A DNA stretch of 64,000 bases, from the NCBI RefSeq assembly GCF_030272615.1, contig NC_081407.1, positions 435,026,730-435,090,729 of the forward strand, in the 5' to 3' direction. The notes under the pieces were generated by a model, which did no database searches, had not been told where the DNA came from, and worked only from the letters and a program-made list of their open reading frames with translations. Source of the DNA: Cryptomeria japonica (taxonomy: Eukaryota > Streptophyta > Pinopsida > Cupressales > Cupressaceae). A program made the translations under genes and the position numbers. Of this stretch, positions 24,348 through 36,994 are shown piece after piece; within the stretch, counting starts at the first letter, position 1, and each line of letters opens with the position of its first letter.

Positions 24348-26046
24348 CATTGAACACTACCAGATAATGAGAGGATGGTGAATCAACACACACATAATAT
24401 TTCATCATATTAAACCTTCACCACAACATATATTTCCTCCACCATATCCTTGAAAGTGAACCAAAAAAAACAAGGCAACCACATAAGAACACCAATATTA
24501 CTATGTGGAAAACCCAAACTAGGAAAAACTAAGGTGACAATCACACTCATAATATATATATAACTATTTACAATATTTAGGCCACAAGCCACTGACCTCA
24601 CTTCCCCTAAGAGGACTTGCATGCACTACCTTAGAGAAATATACAATAAGTACTTGCACAACTACAAATCACTTATTTAGGGAAAGATACATAAACTTAG
24701 AAATAATGGCAATAAAATATTGAATGACAAGAGTACCACATCTATTGAAATACTGATTATAGTTCACAAATCAAAACACATCTGAAACAATCTTCATCTT
24801 TTTATTCCTACAGATCTAAAACTTTGTATTGTATCATAATTACTTCACTTAACATTCACACTTCTCCAAAATCATAACACAATGATCTTCTCCTATATAT
24901 ATCATCTACAATCTCACAAAGAATCATTAGGTCAGCTTACAAATATGTAATGTGTACATGTACAACCATCATCCTCAAAATAATCTCCAAAGAAAATATG
25001 GAATGAAAATGAAGTATGTGAGGGTTCACACCATACCGGCACACCTTCCAGATATATCCAAGATAGCACTTATGCAACTGCATGTTACCATGTAGACCAA
25101 AAAACATATGAGTCTGCCACAAGAGATGAAACGGATCTCCAAACCAATTTAACAAACACAACCACCAATTTAGACCAATAACAAAACTTGCATATGACCA
25201 AGGAAACAACATAAAGAATTAGGGAACTAGAAACAACCATCCTAATAACTTATATTATTAGTCAATCTGAGGAATGCAACACATTTCTTCATACCACTTC
25301 ACAATAGAGAGTTGATCAAAACATAGACATACATAGCTTCTATTGCAAATCACTGGAACACCAAAAAGATGAGAAATGATAAAATATTATATCTACCAAC
25401 AATACATAGCCATTAGACACAGATCCACCACAAATCAAATCAAAAAGGCTTCTCCATAATCTTATTGTTATTACATTATCTATGACATAGACAAACGTGT
25501 CTTCACCTGTACAACATGTAAACATATAAAATATTGATAATATAACCACATAACTAGCATAATTCAACTATATAAACATCTGATACACATCTTTCATAGC
25601 CTAAAGCAAAGGCCAAATAGACAGACTGTTCACTAGAACAATCATAATTCTCTGAAGCACAACTCTAGATTATGAGGATCACCAAAATGACACTTTATAT
25701 AACATCATTATTTTATATCATAGGCACTAGTACACATACTTTGTATACCCACATGAAATCTACACCAAAATATATCAACTTCTCATATATAGTTGCATGC
25801 GATAAAACAACTTTCGAACCTAGAGACTAGTTAAGAATCTCTTTCAGACCAATTGAGTTTGACAACACCAAATTGCAAGACAAAATCCTTCTTTACACAT
25901 CTACATGATCAAAAAGTGATATAGATACAAATTACCTTTCACCAACCTATAGGACACCACTATATCATACCATATCCGAACTAGATAGACCACTTCCATA
26001 CCAACGTGTTTGACATCAATGACAATATAATCGTTTATTTACAACA
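24348..26046 (-). repeat. E3 3' LTR
   Basis: Aligns with 53023-54735 along its length. The terminal TG of TGTTGAACAC has become CA here (CATTGAACAC), two transitions. The end ...TTTACAACA at 26046 is followed by the purine tract CTCTCCCTTT. The hairpin motif is at about 24495-24540. Confidence 0.85.
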
Positions 26047-26442
26047 CTCTCCCTTTATCATTGATGGTAATACTTGTGCATAAAATTCAAAATACTTATC
26101 TCTCTAAAATACTTCTCCCCCTTTGACATCAAGGACAAAGGGTAATTTATTATCTATAAATATTTCAAAGTTCCCCCTATCAACAAAATTTCCTCAAAAC
26201 TAAGACCCAAAAATAGAAAAGTAAAAATATCATCATCTTTTCATCATATTAGTCACCAAAAATAGATCATCAAAAAATTGTCGGCATTTCTTAGCAGGTG
26301 AAATGTTCTTGTACTGTTCCCTAATACCTACATAGAATGAATCCCATGAACCTATTGTAGATTAGAGAACTCAATTTTGGCATTCACACTGAAGACACAA
26401 CTCTACTATAGTATCAAAGGTGTCTGAATTGTTTACATTTTG
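26047..26442 (-). pseudogene. E3 3' region and C-terminal end of ORF2
   Basis: 26047-26270 holds several CTCCCCCTTTGACATC-type tracts typical of the 3' untranslated part. 26442-26280 on the minus strand reads a degraded C-terminus (IGSWDSFYVGIREQYKN and similar) that lines up with the end of ORF2 in E6 (ILESWENALSQMKQNFND, about 45720-45670). The frame continues across E4 at 41945. Confidence 0.55.
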
Positions 26443-27688
26443 TGTTGGCCATTTGGAGGAATTGATTATATGTTGCATTGATGTTTTGTCATTGATGTCA
26501 ACACTAGCTGTTTTGGTTGCTTTACCGATATCCTTCTGGTCTGGGTAGGATGTTTGGTTTCTGGTTGGATTGGATCATCATGATCCGGTATGCTCAAGTA
26601 TGTTTGGGTTATGGAATTGTCTTATTCATGCTACTCAGATTAATGGTCAGTAAGGTGGTTTTGGATTTGGTGATCAGATGCTATGATTTATTCTAGCAAG
26701 CTTGGTTTGTTGTTCCAGTAAGGGTTTCACCGACAGAGCTTTGATGAAGATCTTTGATGTTATACGTAAGTGGTGTTGGTGCAGCTTCTAGTGGAGATTC
26801 AGGATGCTGATGGTGATCATGTTCGAGACTTAGTTGATCTGGATCATTGCTTTGGCATGTGTGGACCTATATTGGGTCCCGATATTATCTAGGTTATGGA
26901 CCGACTTAATGTAACATGTGGATTGGACCTATCGATGTGTTTTCAAGATGTCTTATGGGTTGGATATTATTTCTTTGGTCTTTGACTGACATGTTTTGTA
27001 ATTATGTAATTGTTTTATTGTTTGTTGGCCGACCTTATTGTTTGTGGTCAAGGGTTTGTATAAATATGATGTAAGATTCATTGTAGATAAAAGGAAAAAA
27101 TATATAGGAAAGGGATATGGTAATGTAATAGGAATGAATAATGTAATAATAATTCAAGCAGAGGATTGATTCGATCATTGGTGATCAAGTTGGGTTTGTG
27201 TAAGAGGATTTAGTCCTCCAGTATTGATCTTAACCAGAACTGTATTCAAGCATAGGAGATGTTATCTTTGTAGTTCATTCTTTTCTCTAGATTGTAGTCT
27301 AAATTTCTATGTAGTCAGTGAGACTCCTTTTGTCAGGAGCAGTGTACTCTAGGCTATTGGCCTTCCTGCAAGTACAAGTACCTCAATTTTAATTCGCATA
27401 CTTACTGTAGAAGTATTATCTGACTGTGGGTAGGCTTCCCACTGTGGTTTTTCTCTTTATCGGGTTTTCCATGTACAAATCTTGGTGTCATGTGGATGGT
27501 ATTTATTCTTTGATTATTATTTATGCTTATTTGGTTTATCTACTATTTCGGTATTTGGTTTATGCATTCTAGTATTGATCTTTTGGGTTCCAGTATTAAA
27601 TTTTTAATTGCTTAAGGTTCCAGTAATCTGGTGACAACTGATTCACACCCCCTCTCAGTTGTCTTTTGGTTATTTGAATTGTCTAAAA
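26443..27688 (+). repeat. E4 5' LTR
   Basis: Starts TGTTGGCCATTTGG and ends TCTAAAA (TAACA in the sister). It carries the sense version of the hairpin motif at about 27433-27485 (GTGGTTTTT...GGGTTTTCCA) and the C-tract near the end (about 27648-27654). TATA-like AAATATATAGG lies near 27100. Confidence 0.92.
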
Positions 27689-27690
27689 AT

Positions 27691-27704
27691 TGGTATCAGA
27701 GCTC
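27691..27704 (+). other. E4 primer binding site
   Basis: TGGTATCAGAGCTC directly follows the 5' LTR and an AT spacer. It matches the initiator methionine tRNA 3' end. Confidence 0.92.
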
Positions 27705-27745
27705 TGGTCCTCTCTAAAGAAGCTTAACCCCTTGAGGAAGATCCT

Positions 27746-28549
27746 ATGGGGACTAACAATTCAAGTTCATATGGTGCTTTCTTTCAAAGAGATATTCCTA
27801 GGCTTGATGGAACAAATTACAAAGTTTGGAAGATTCAGATGGAGACTCATCTGAGATGTCTCGATAAGGAAATTTGGGATATCATAGAGAATGGTGTTAC
27901 AACTCATAATCTAACATCTAGCAATCCTCCTCCAACAAACTTGGATAAGGATCTTGAGAATGATTGTAGAGCAAGAGAAACCCTCTTGTGTGCACTTTAT
28001 GATCAGCAAATAATGGGATTAACTAACAAATCATATGCAAAGGCTATATGGGACAATTTGGAGACTCTTAATGAAGGTAAACCTACTATTAAGATTGCTA
28101 AACTTGATGGTTACCGGGTGAGATATGAAAACTTGAAGATGGAAGAAGATGAAAGGATTACTGTGTTCATGGAAAGGGTAAATGAGATTGTTATGGGAAT
28201 TCAATGTTGTGGTGGAACTCTGAGTGAAGATGAAATAGTTTATAAAGTTCTAAGAGCTTTACCTTCGACTTACAAGATGAAGTCTACTACAATTAATGAA
28301 TTGAGAACAATGGCTAATACTTCTGTCAATAGAGATACCTTGGTTGGGAAATTATCTACTTTTGAGCTTGAAGAATTTGGACCTTCTGGAGTAGTGAAGT
28401 CTGAACCTGCTTTTAATGCATCTACATCATCAACCGACAAGCAAGATTGGAAAGCTTTATATGTAAAGGAATTGGATGATATGAAGAGAGAAGATGAAGA
28501 GTTTGAGCAACTTGAAGCCATGTTTTCTAGAAGAGTACCTAAAGGATAG
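27746..28549 (+). CDS. E4 Gag, open but truncated before the zinc knuckle
   Basis: A 267-codon open frame begins MGTNNSSSYGAFFQRD, 40 bp after the primer site. It carries the copia Gag core: LDGTNYKVWKIQMETHL near residue 20, GLTNKSYAKAIWDNLETL near 90, MEEDERITVFMERVNEIV near 130 and LPSTYKMK near 170. Relatives continue directly into a CCHC knuckle, but here the frame stops at TAG (28547-28549) after RRVPKG. A one-base loss at about 28571 then shifts the knuckle into another frame, where its last Cys is Phe. It could still make a knuckle-less Gag in principle; expression is unknown. Confidence 0.85.
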   Translation: MGTNNSSSYGAFFQRDIPRLDGTNYKVWKIQMETHLRCLDKEIWDIIENGVTTHNLTSSNPPPTNLDKDLENDCRARETLLCALYDQQIMGLTNKSYAKAIWDNLETLNEGKPTIKIAKLDGYRVRYENLKMEEDERITVFMERVNEIVMGIQCCGGTLSEDEIVYKVLRALPSTYKMKSTTINELRTMANTSVNRDTLVGKLSTFELEEFGPSGVVKSEPAFNASTSSTDKQDWKALYVKELDDMKREDEEFEQLEAMFSRRVPKG

Positions 28550-31080
28550 GTAAGAAGTAAGTATGAAGGAAAGCACCTTTTAAATGTTTTGCATGTAATA
28601 AGATTGGTCATTTTGTATCTAGATTCCTGAAAGAAATTCAAGATTTGAAGAGAGAGATAGAAGATCTTTTAAACCTAAACCTGGATATCAGAAGAAGTAT
28701 AAGTACAGGAAAAATAGAGAAACATCATGCTACATAGAGGATGAGGAAGGTGTGACTGATTTTGATGATGAAATGACACAAGACTTTGCTAGTGGTTCTG
28801 GAAATGGAAAGGAATGGGTAATTGATAGTGGATGTTCACATCATATGAATAGAGATAAAAGGAAGTTTCTATCTTTGCAAGAATTTGATGGCGGTTTGGT
28901 TAGATTTGGAGATGACAAAACATGTATGATCAAGGGAAAAAGAACTATATCATTGGATGGTAAGCACAATATTAATAATATTTATTATGTTGAAGGTTTG
29001 AGGCATAATCTTTTGAGTGTAGGACAATTGGTGGATAAAGTATTTCAATTATAGTTTAAGGATGGAAAATGCAAAATCATTAATAGATCTGATTTGGAGA
29101 TTGCAACTTGTACACGGACAAAAGGTAATATATTTCATTTGAATTTCAGTGAGAAAACATGTTTAATTGAACAAATTGATGAGAGTTGGCTATGACATAA
29201 AAGGCTATGTCATGTGAATTTTGATTGCATTGTAAAGACCAGTTCAACTAAGGCAGTTAGGGATATACCTAATATTGTAAAGCCTTATAATCTTGTCAAA
29301 TGGGAAAATAGGTCAGAATCTCTTTTAAGAGTATACAAGACAATCTAATGATGTTCTTGATTTTATTCATACTAATTTGTGTGGCCCTGCTAGAGTTAAA
29401 TTTTTTCAAGGTGATAGATATTTTATGCTAATCATTGGTGATTATTCTAGAATGATGTGGGTTAATTTCCTAAGGGAAAAATTTAAGGCTTTTGAAAATT
29501 TTAAAATCTTCAAGGCTAAAGTTGAGACAGAGACAAGATTGATGATTAAATGTTTAAGGTCATATCATAGTGGAGAATTCACATCCAGTGAGTTTAATAA
29601 CTTTTGTGAGAAGCATGGCATAAGGAGACAATTTTCTTCTCCCCAAACACCTCAGCAAAATGGAGTTGTGGAAAGGAAGAACATAACTATCTTGCATGTA
29701 GCTAGAATAATGACGATGTAAGCTAATCTACCTCATATCTAATGGAGAGAAGCAGTGAGCACAAAAGTTTATAAATTCAACATAGTACATATCAAAGGAG
29801 AAACCAGTAAGACACCTTATGAATTATGGTTTGGAAATACTTCTACAGTTAAGTATTTCAGAATCTTTGCTAGTAAACATTATATCAGGAGAGATGATAT
29901 CCTTGTCAAATTTGATCCTAGATGTGATGAAGGAATTTTTCTTGGCTATTCTAATGAAAGTAAAGCATATAGATGTTATAACAAGAGATTGCATAGAATT
30001 ATAAAGAGCGCTAATGTCAAGGTGGATGTGTTGAATAAAAGTCAATTCAGAGTTTATGAGCAAGAACCGACCGTGGAAATGATCATAACTGAATCGATAA
30101 CACCTTTACCGAAACAAAATGTTGAACCAGTTACTCTGGCAGTATCAAAAAATTCAATAGTAACTGAAGAACTGGGAAGAGGAACAGAGAGTCAAAAGAA
30201 TCTTAGGTATGTAAGGATGAATCATTCAGAAGATCAGATCATTGGGAATAAGAACAATGGAGTGATGACAAGAAGGAGTTTGACATCTAATGAGGTATGT
30301 TTAATTTCTCAAGTTGAATCGGTATCAGTAATTGAATCATGTAAATATGAATGTTGGTTGAAAGCTATGGAAGAAGAATTGGATCAGATTGAGAAGAATA
30401 ACACATGGACTTTAGTTCCTCGGCCTAAAAATAAGAATGTTATTGGAACTAAATGGGTTTTTAGGAATAAATTAAATGAAGATGGACAAGTTGTAAGGAA
30501 TAAAGCTAGATTGGTTTGTAAAGGATATTCTCAGAAGGAAGGAATTTATTATGGTGAAACTTTTGCACTTGTAGCTAGGATTGAAGCTGTAAGATTATTT
30601 CTTGCCTATGCTGCATATAAGAACTACAAGGTTTATCAGATGGATGTTAAGTGTGCATTTTTGAATGGAGATCTTGATAAGGAAGTTTATATTGAGCAAC
30701 TTGATGGTTTTTTCACTTTTAGATGATAAAAACATGGTTTGCAGGTTAAGGAAATCTTTATATGGATTGAAACAGGCACCTAGAGCTTGGTATGCAAGGT
30801 TAGATAAATATCTATTGAAGCTTGGTTTCACTAAAGGTAATGCTGATAGTAATTTATATTATAAAGTCATTGATGATGATATACTGATTATTGAAGTTTT
30901 TTTTTATGACATCATTTTTGGAGGTGAAGATAAGTTGTGCATAGAATTTTCTAAGAATATGGAGAAATAATTTGAAATGTCTATGATTGGGGAAATGAAA
31001 TTTTTCTTAGGTTTGCAAATTACTCAGTCTAATAAAGGTATTTTCATCTGTCAAACTAAGTATGCTAGGGAATTGTTGAA
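28550..31080 (+). pseudogene. E4 protease, integrase and RT (broken)
   Basis: Protease: WVIDSGCSHHM at about 28816-28850 keeps D-S-G. Integrase: zinc region around 29190-29290 (damaged), then the core from 29350. The first catalytic Asp is Asn (HTNLCGP) and the second is Tyr (CLRSYHSGEF); the Glu in VVERKN remains. [22 protein letters not shown] and [14 protein letters not shown] (30368-30490), [15 protein letters not shown] (30632-30676), a frame change near 30718, LRKSLYGLKQAPRAWYARLDKYLLKLGF (30745-30830), and FYDIIFGGEDK (about 30903-30935) where the usual V-D-D has become Y-D. Stop codons at 29053, 29182 and 30968. The reading is cut at 31085 by E5 and resumes at 38349. Confidence 0.9.
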
Positions 31081-31085
31081 GAAAT

Positions 31086-32466
31086 TGAAGGTATGATGAA
31101 AGAATAAGTATTCGGTAGATTACTGAGAGCGGGGGGGGGGGGGGTGAATCAGTAAACTGTAAAACTAATACAAGCTTCCCAAACTCAAACTCAATCACAG
31201 AAAGTAAACTTATCATTGTCAAGATCAATACTCATAAGAATACTCAACATCAACCAGTTAACTATTATACCAACTTAACACTAAACATCATTCAACTTGT
31301 AAACATCAACATACTTCATCTCTCAATGATTTCGGTTATCATGCCTTATCAGAAGTTAATCAAATCAATAAATAAGATCATAACTACAAAAACATTCACC
31401 ACATGACACAAATGTTTATACGTGGAAAACCCAAATAGGTAAAAACCACGATGAGATGAGACTCATAGGATAGCTATCTGAACTCTTCTAAAGTTCACCC
31501 TGTTAGGAGCCAAGCACCTGTTAAAGCTTTTACAATAAGTCCTGTTAAGAACTGATCCTGTTAGGAATCACCCGATTAACGGATTTTACAAATGCCTTGA
31601 TAAAAAGAAAATACCCTGTTAGGATTAACCTCGGTAGAGGATTTGAGAATCCAATCTAATGGACCACCTTGTTAGAGGATTTAAGAAGTAACCAAGCTTG
31701 TTAGAGCTTACCTGATTAGGGGATTTCAATTTTGCTATAATTGTTAGAAGACAATAGGTTTTTCTTGATCTATCTGAATAGCACTACATTTGCTTGATTA
31801 GATCCTTGTAAGCTTCAATCTACCTTTACTCAAACTACAGATTCATTCTTCAGTTAGGCAACCACACACTCAATTGATTTGTGCCAACACCTTATACAAA
31901 ACAACTTGATCGACCTTAAATACAAATCAATTAGGTCGGTAACAAAACAAAAACCTAATTCTCTCATAGAGATTACAAACAAGTCAGTACAAGTGTGACC
32001 GTTGGAATTACATAACAATCTATACACATTCTTCAAGAAAATTCCAACCGCTCCATGATCACTGCTTCATCATAATTGTAACTCATCACATGCTTTGCAT
32101 TAGATGCAATCCACTTTGCTCATTCTCGAGACAAACAAACAAACAAACGTGCAATTACCTCTCAATCATTGATAAACCAACATAACCATTTCAACAAACT
32201 TAATCGGTTAGGGTTTAACAAAAACAATTGGTGGGGTTTACCGGTTACATAACATAGAACGGGTTTAACCTTATACACTAGTTTACCAGTTCAACTCACA
32301 TACTTGCATACCGGTTTACAACATCTTCCACAAAGCTCTTCCTACTGGTTACTAGACAATATCAACAATAACAATATCAGCAATATCATAAATACCATTA
32401 TCAGTTCAATTGACATCAATGACAACATAACATATCATTAATGCAATCTCCATGCAAATGCCAAAA
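31086..32466 (-). repeat. E5 3' LTR and polypurine tract
   Basis: Starts TGAAGGTATGATG and ends CCAAAA (CCAACA in the sister copy). It is followed by ATCTCCCCCTTT (32467-32478), the purine tract on the minus strand. It contains G14 at 31131-31144 against 8 G in the sister, and the hairpin motif at about 31410-31455. A series of CCTGTTAGGA-like repeats runs from 31498 to 31700. Confidence 0.92.
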
Positions 32467-32818
32467 ATCTCCCCCTTTGGCATTGATGGCAATACAAATA
32501 TCAATGCCTCTGATTGTTGTTGTGATTGGTGAATAGGAATCCTAGTTTACATTACCAAGTATTCACCATGCTTTGTTTGTCTTCAACCTGTTGTTGGTTT
32601 CCCTTTGCTAATCATATAATCCTTCTCCTAATCACATAAGTCTTCTCTCCCTTTGACAACAATGCCAAATAGAAAGTAAAACATGTAATTGCAAATTTTC
32701 ACTGTGCATCAACAACATATTGCAACTGGATGCTCCCCCTATGGAATACATCCACTCCTACATCAATCCTTCTAAGATTTTGCAAGTGATTCAGGGACTG
32801 ATGCAATCAACATCATGC

Positions 32819-34368
32819 TCAACTAACTTCATGAAGGGGTACAACCCCTAGTTGACTTCTAAGACACTCAAATGTAGTCTTAGGCAGAGGTTTGGTAAAG
32901 ATATCTGCAAGCTTCTCCTTGGTAGAAACATGCTCTAAGATAACATCTTTACTTTGAACTTTTTCCCTCAAAAAGTGATACTTCAATTCAATGTACTTGG
33001 TTCGTGCATGCAAAACAAGATTCTTAGAAATATTTATGGCACTTGTATTATAACATAAAATCTTTATAGGTTTTGAGATTTTCATCTTGAAACCTTCCAA
33101 GATGTGCCTCATCCAAATAGCCTGTGTACAATTCATATAAGCTGCAACATACTCAGATTCAGCAGTAGATTGTGAAGTACAACTCTGCTTTTTACTACTC
33201 CATGAAACAAGTTTTCCTCCAAGAAACAATGCTCCACTGGTAGTACTTTTCTGGCCATCAATATTTTCTGCCCAATCAACATCTATCTACACTTTCAAAT
33301 CAAAGTTTCCTCCATATGGATACCATAATCCATAGTCAATAGTACCTTTTAGATATCTAAAAATTCTCATGGTTGCTATCAGATGTGCTTCCTTTGGATT
33401 CTTTTGGAATCTTGCAACTATACCAACCGCATGGGCTATATCTGGTCTGTTGTGAACAACATAGTGTAATTTGCCAATCATTGACCTGTATTCCTTTTTA
33501 TCAGCATACTTAGATTCATCTTCCTTGGACAACTTACAACCTGTAACTGTTGGAGTTTCAACTAGTTTATAGTCACTCATGCCAAAAGTCTTCAAAACCT
33601 CTTTCACATACTTAGATTGAGTAATGAAAATACCATTTTTCATTTGATGTATCTGCAAGCTTATGAATTTTTTTATTTCCCCTAGTAAAGACATTTCAAA
33701 CTCATTTTTCATTTCATCTGCAAAACTATTTCTCATGACATCATTACCTCCAAAAATAATATCATCAACAAATACTTCATTGACCAGTATTTCATCTTCT
33801 TCAGACTTGAGATAAATATTACTATCATCACGGGTTCTTGCAAAGCCTATCTTCATCAGATGTGTATGAAGCCTTTCATACCATGCTCTGGGTGCCTACT
33901 TTAATCCATACAAATATTTATGCAATCTGCATACCATGTCTTTCTCATCTGTCAAAGCATAACCATCTCGTTGCTCTATGTATACCTCTTCTTCCAATAT
34001 CCCATTCAAAAATGCAGACTTAACATCCCTCTAGTATACCTTGAACTTTTATGGGCTGCAAATGCAAGTAAAGTTTTGACACCTTTCAGTCTTGCTACTA
34101 GTACAAAAGTTTCACCATAATCTTCTCCTTCTTCTTGCGCATAACCCTTACAAACTAATCTTGCCTTATTGCAAACTACAACACCATCTTCATTTAATTT
34201 GTTTATGTATAACCATTTTGTACCTATAACATTCTTATTTACCAGTTTGGGTACCAGGGTCAAAGTGTTGTTCTTCTCAATTTGATCCAATTCCTCCTCC
34301 ATAGCTTTAACCCAATAATCATCACCAAATTCCTCCTTAGCACTTCTTGGTTCAATGGTGGAAATCAT
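32819..34368 (-). pseudogene. E5 reverse transcriptase and RNase H (broken)
   Basis: RT begins in the open frame 34368-34006: [15 protein letters not shown] and GTKWLYINKLNEDG. The first catalytic Asp block is hit by a frame change near 34030. The next open frame (33856-33287) holds FVDDIIFGGND with the Asp-Asp pair, MSLLGEIKKF, FITQSKYVKEVLKTFGM and YRSMIGKLHYVVHNRPDIA. After a stop near 33286 the RNase H frame (33229-32819) reads SWSSKKQSCTSQSTAESEY and ADIFTKPLPKTTFE, ending GVVPLHEVS. The RNase H part is intact as a frame. Confidence 0.9.
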
Positions 34369-34428
34369 GCAAGAGTTCTTTCTTATTCTCCTTCTAGTTA
34401 ATACTCCAACATCCTTATCCCCAATAAT

Positions 34429-36919
34429 CTATTCAGGACTGTGGTTTAGTCTCACATATCTAGGAATAGCATGATTATTATCTTGAGGTTCAACTTCTTC
34501 ATTATCATCTTCTTCTATATTTATTTGTTCTGGTTGAACAAGTGCATCAGAATTCACTTTACCGGTTTCTGATTTAACAATTTCAAGTTCCAAAAGCAAA
34601 ATGCAAGGATCTTCATCCTTTTTCTCTGAACTGGTTCCTTCTGAGACTTCGGGACATTCATCTACTCGAACATCAACACTCTCAACAATTCTCTTTGTCC
34701 GATTGTTGAAGCATTTATAGGCCTTACTCTTGGTGGAATAGCCAAGAAATATACCTTCACTCTTAGCTTCAAACTTGCTAATGTAATCACCTCTCTTAAT
34801 AAAACATTTGCTACCAAATATCTTAAAAAAGCTAACATCGGGTGATCTTCCATACCAATATTCATAAGGGGTCTTGTCCTTACCTCTTTTCACCAGAACT
34901 CGGTTCATTGTGTAGATAGTTGTACTTACAACTTCTTTCCAAAATGTTTTTGCTACACCTCCTTGTATCAACATTGTCCTAGTAGCTTCAACCACTAACC
35001 GATAGTTCCTCTCTGCGATACCATTCTGCTATGGTGTCCTTGGTGCAGAAAGATGTCATTTGATATCATTCTCATCACAGTTTTTAGTGAATTCCACAGA
35101 AGTAAATTCACCACCTTGATCTATTCTTAGACATTTTATCTTTTTGCCACTCTCTTTCTCAGCTAAGGCCCTAAATGCCTTGAACTTACCAAAAGCTTCA
35201 TTATTATCCTTCAAGAATGTGACCCACATCATCCTTGAATAATCATCAGTGAAGATCATGAAATATCTGTCACCTTGAATGCTTCTTGTTCTTATTGGTC
35301 CACATAGATCTATATGAACCAAATCTAACAAGTTCTTTGTTGAGAAGGACTTACTCTTGAAAGTTAAAGAAGTCATCTTTCCTAACTAACATTCTTTACA
35401 AAGAGCATTAACCAATTTGTTTAGTTGAGGCAAACCTCTTACTATCTTGGACTTTCTCACTTTAACAATGTTATCAGTTTATATGATAAAATCTCCTATG
35501 CAAAAGCCAACTATCGTCTATCTTTGCAATCAAATAGTTGCTAACTTTAGGATTAAGATGAAACAGATTACCTCTGGTTTGTTTCCTGGTTGCAATCAAT
35601 TCACCTTTGTTGTCAAATATTTTGCACATACCATTTCTAAACTCCAGTGGGTATCCTTTGTCATTAAGTTGTGCCACACTCAGAAGATTGTGCTTTAGAC
35701 CTTCAACCCAATAGACATCATCAGCATTTCTCTTCCTATTAAGAGAAATAACTCCCTTACCTTTAACCTTACATGGTGAGTCATCGCCAAATCTGACAAC
35801 ACTTCCATCAAATTCCTTCAAGGAAATAAATTTGCTCCGATCACCAGTCATATGATGTGAACGACCACTATAAATGATCCAATCATCAAAGTTATCCATC
35901 CTGGATACTAATGCCTTCTGGTCTGATATCTCTTCCTTAATTGCTACAAACATAGTATTTTCACTAGCATCATCATCATATTCTTCATCAGTGATACCAC
36001 TGTCAACCGCTATAAGACAATCTCTCTTGCCTTTACCCTTATACTTCTTGAATTTGTCTCTCTTGTGTTCATTTTCACCATTAGGACAATTAGCTGCTAG
36101 ATGACCAATCTTGTTGCATGCAAAACATTTTAAAGGTAGTTTACTTCTGTATTTCCTAGTGCCTCTAGGGAGTCATTTTGCCAACAATGCTTCAAGCTCC
36201 ACTAGGTTCTCTTCATCATCAGCGTCTTTGTTGGATCTAGATTCATAGCTATGGCAAGTATCTCTACTTTTTCTCACAGATGGGTTAGAGAAAGAAGGTT
36301 TGAATACAGATTCTAATTTCTGTACACTACCATCATAGTCGTTTAATTTAAAAGCAATAAGTTTGCAAATGATAGAGTCATGAGTTACCTTAGTTTTTTC
36401 AATGGACTTCAGCTCCTGAATAGCTGCAACTCGGATAGCATAGATCGATAGTAGGGTTCTTAGTACCTTACTGATCACTGTGGCATCTTCCACTTTCCCT
36501 CCCACACTCTTTATTTCACCAACTATCTCTTTTATCATTTGACCATACTGTTGGATATTCTCACCTTTAGACATTCTCATGTCATCAAACTTTCCTCTTA
36601 GGCTCTCTTCTTTAGAAATCTTAACATGTTCATCACCGCTATAAATCTCTTCAAGTTTTTTCCATACTTCATATGTAGTTTCAAGACCATGAACATCTAC
36701 ATATTCAACATCAGACAGGGAATTGATAATAGCCTCTAGTGCTTAATGATTTTCTTGCTGGTCTTTCTTTCGATCATTAGTCAGAGTTCCAAAAGGTGCA
36801 ACATACTAAGTTTCTACATTATCCCAATACTGAATTCTCAAACTCTTGATGTAAATCTTCATTATGTTGCTCCATATCCTATAGTTACCTTTGTTGAAGT
36901 TCAGACCTTCCTTCTTCAT
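34429..36919 (-). pseudogene. E5 gag, protease and integrase (broken)
   Basis: The start is probably ATG at 36919. Gag is read with stops near 36808 and 36743, then an open frame 36580-36173. The intact knuckle CFACNKIGHLAANC lies at about 36123-36080. Protease: WIIYSGRSHHM (about 35880), where the catalytic Asp is Tyr and the Cys is Arg. Integrase: CKEC zinc end with a stop near 35385, then LVHIDLCGP (first Asp), CLRIDQGGEF (second Asp) and NGIAERN (Glu), so the triad is present; stops fall near 35056 and 35028. The C-terminal part (34995-34429) has GIFLGYSTKSKAYKCFN and ends near YVRLNHSPE. Confidence 0.88.
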
Positions 36920-36979
36920 AATGATCTACAATATCTTTTCCTCAAGTTGTTAGGCTTTTAGATTTAAGAGGACCTGAGA

Positions 36980-36992
36980 CGCTCTAATACCA
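36980..36992 (-). other. E5 primer binding site
   Basis: The minus strand reads TGGTATTAGAGCG just after the 5' LTR, one mismatch from TGGTATCAGAGC. Confidence 0.85.
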
Positions 36993-36994
36993 AT

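Noticed and set aside
24346-24352. Alternative E3 start TGCATTGAACAC with a two-base insertion
   Set aside because: The perfect AGGTG duplication places the boundary at 24348, requiring only two transitions in the LTR terminus.
31498-31720. Spaced CCTGTTAGGA repeats considered as a CRISPR-like or satellite array
   Set aside because: Irregular spacing and imperfect units inside an LTR, present in both E5 LTRs and partly in E6; the DNA is a plant nuclear genome.
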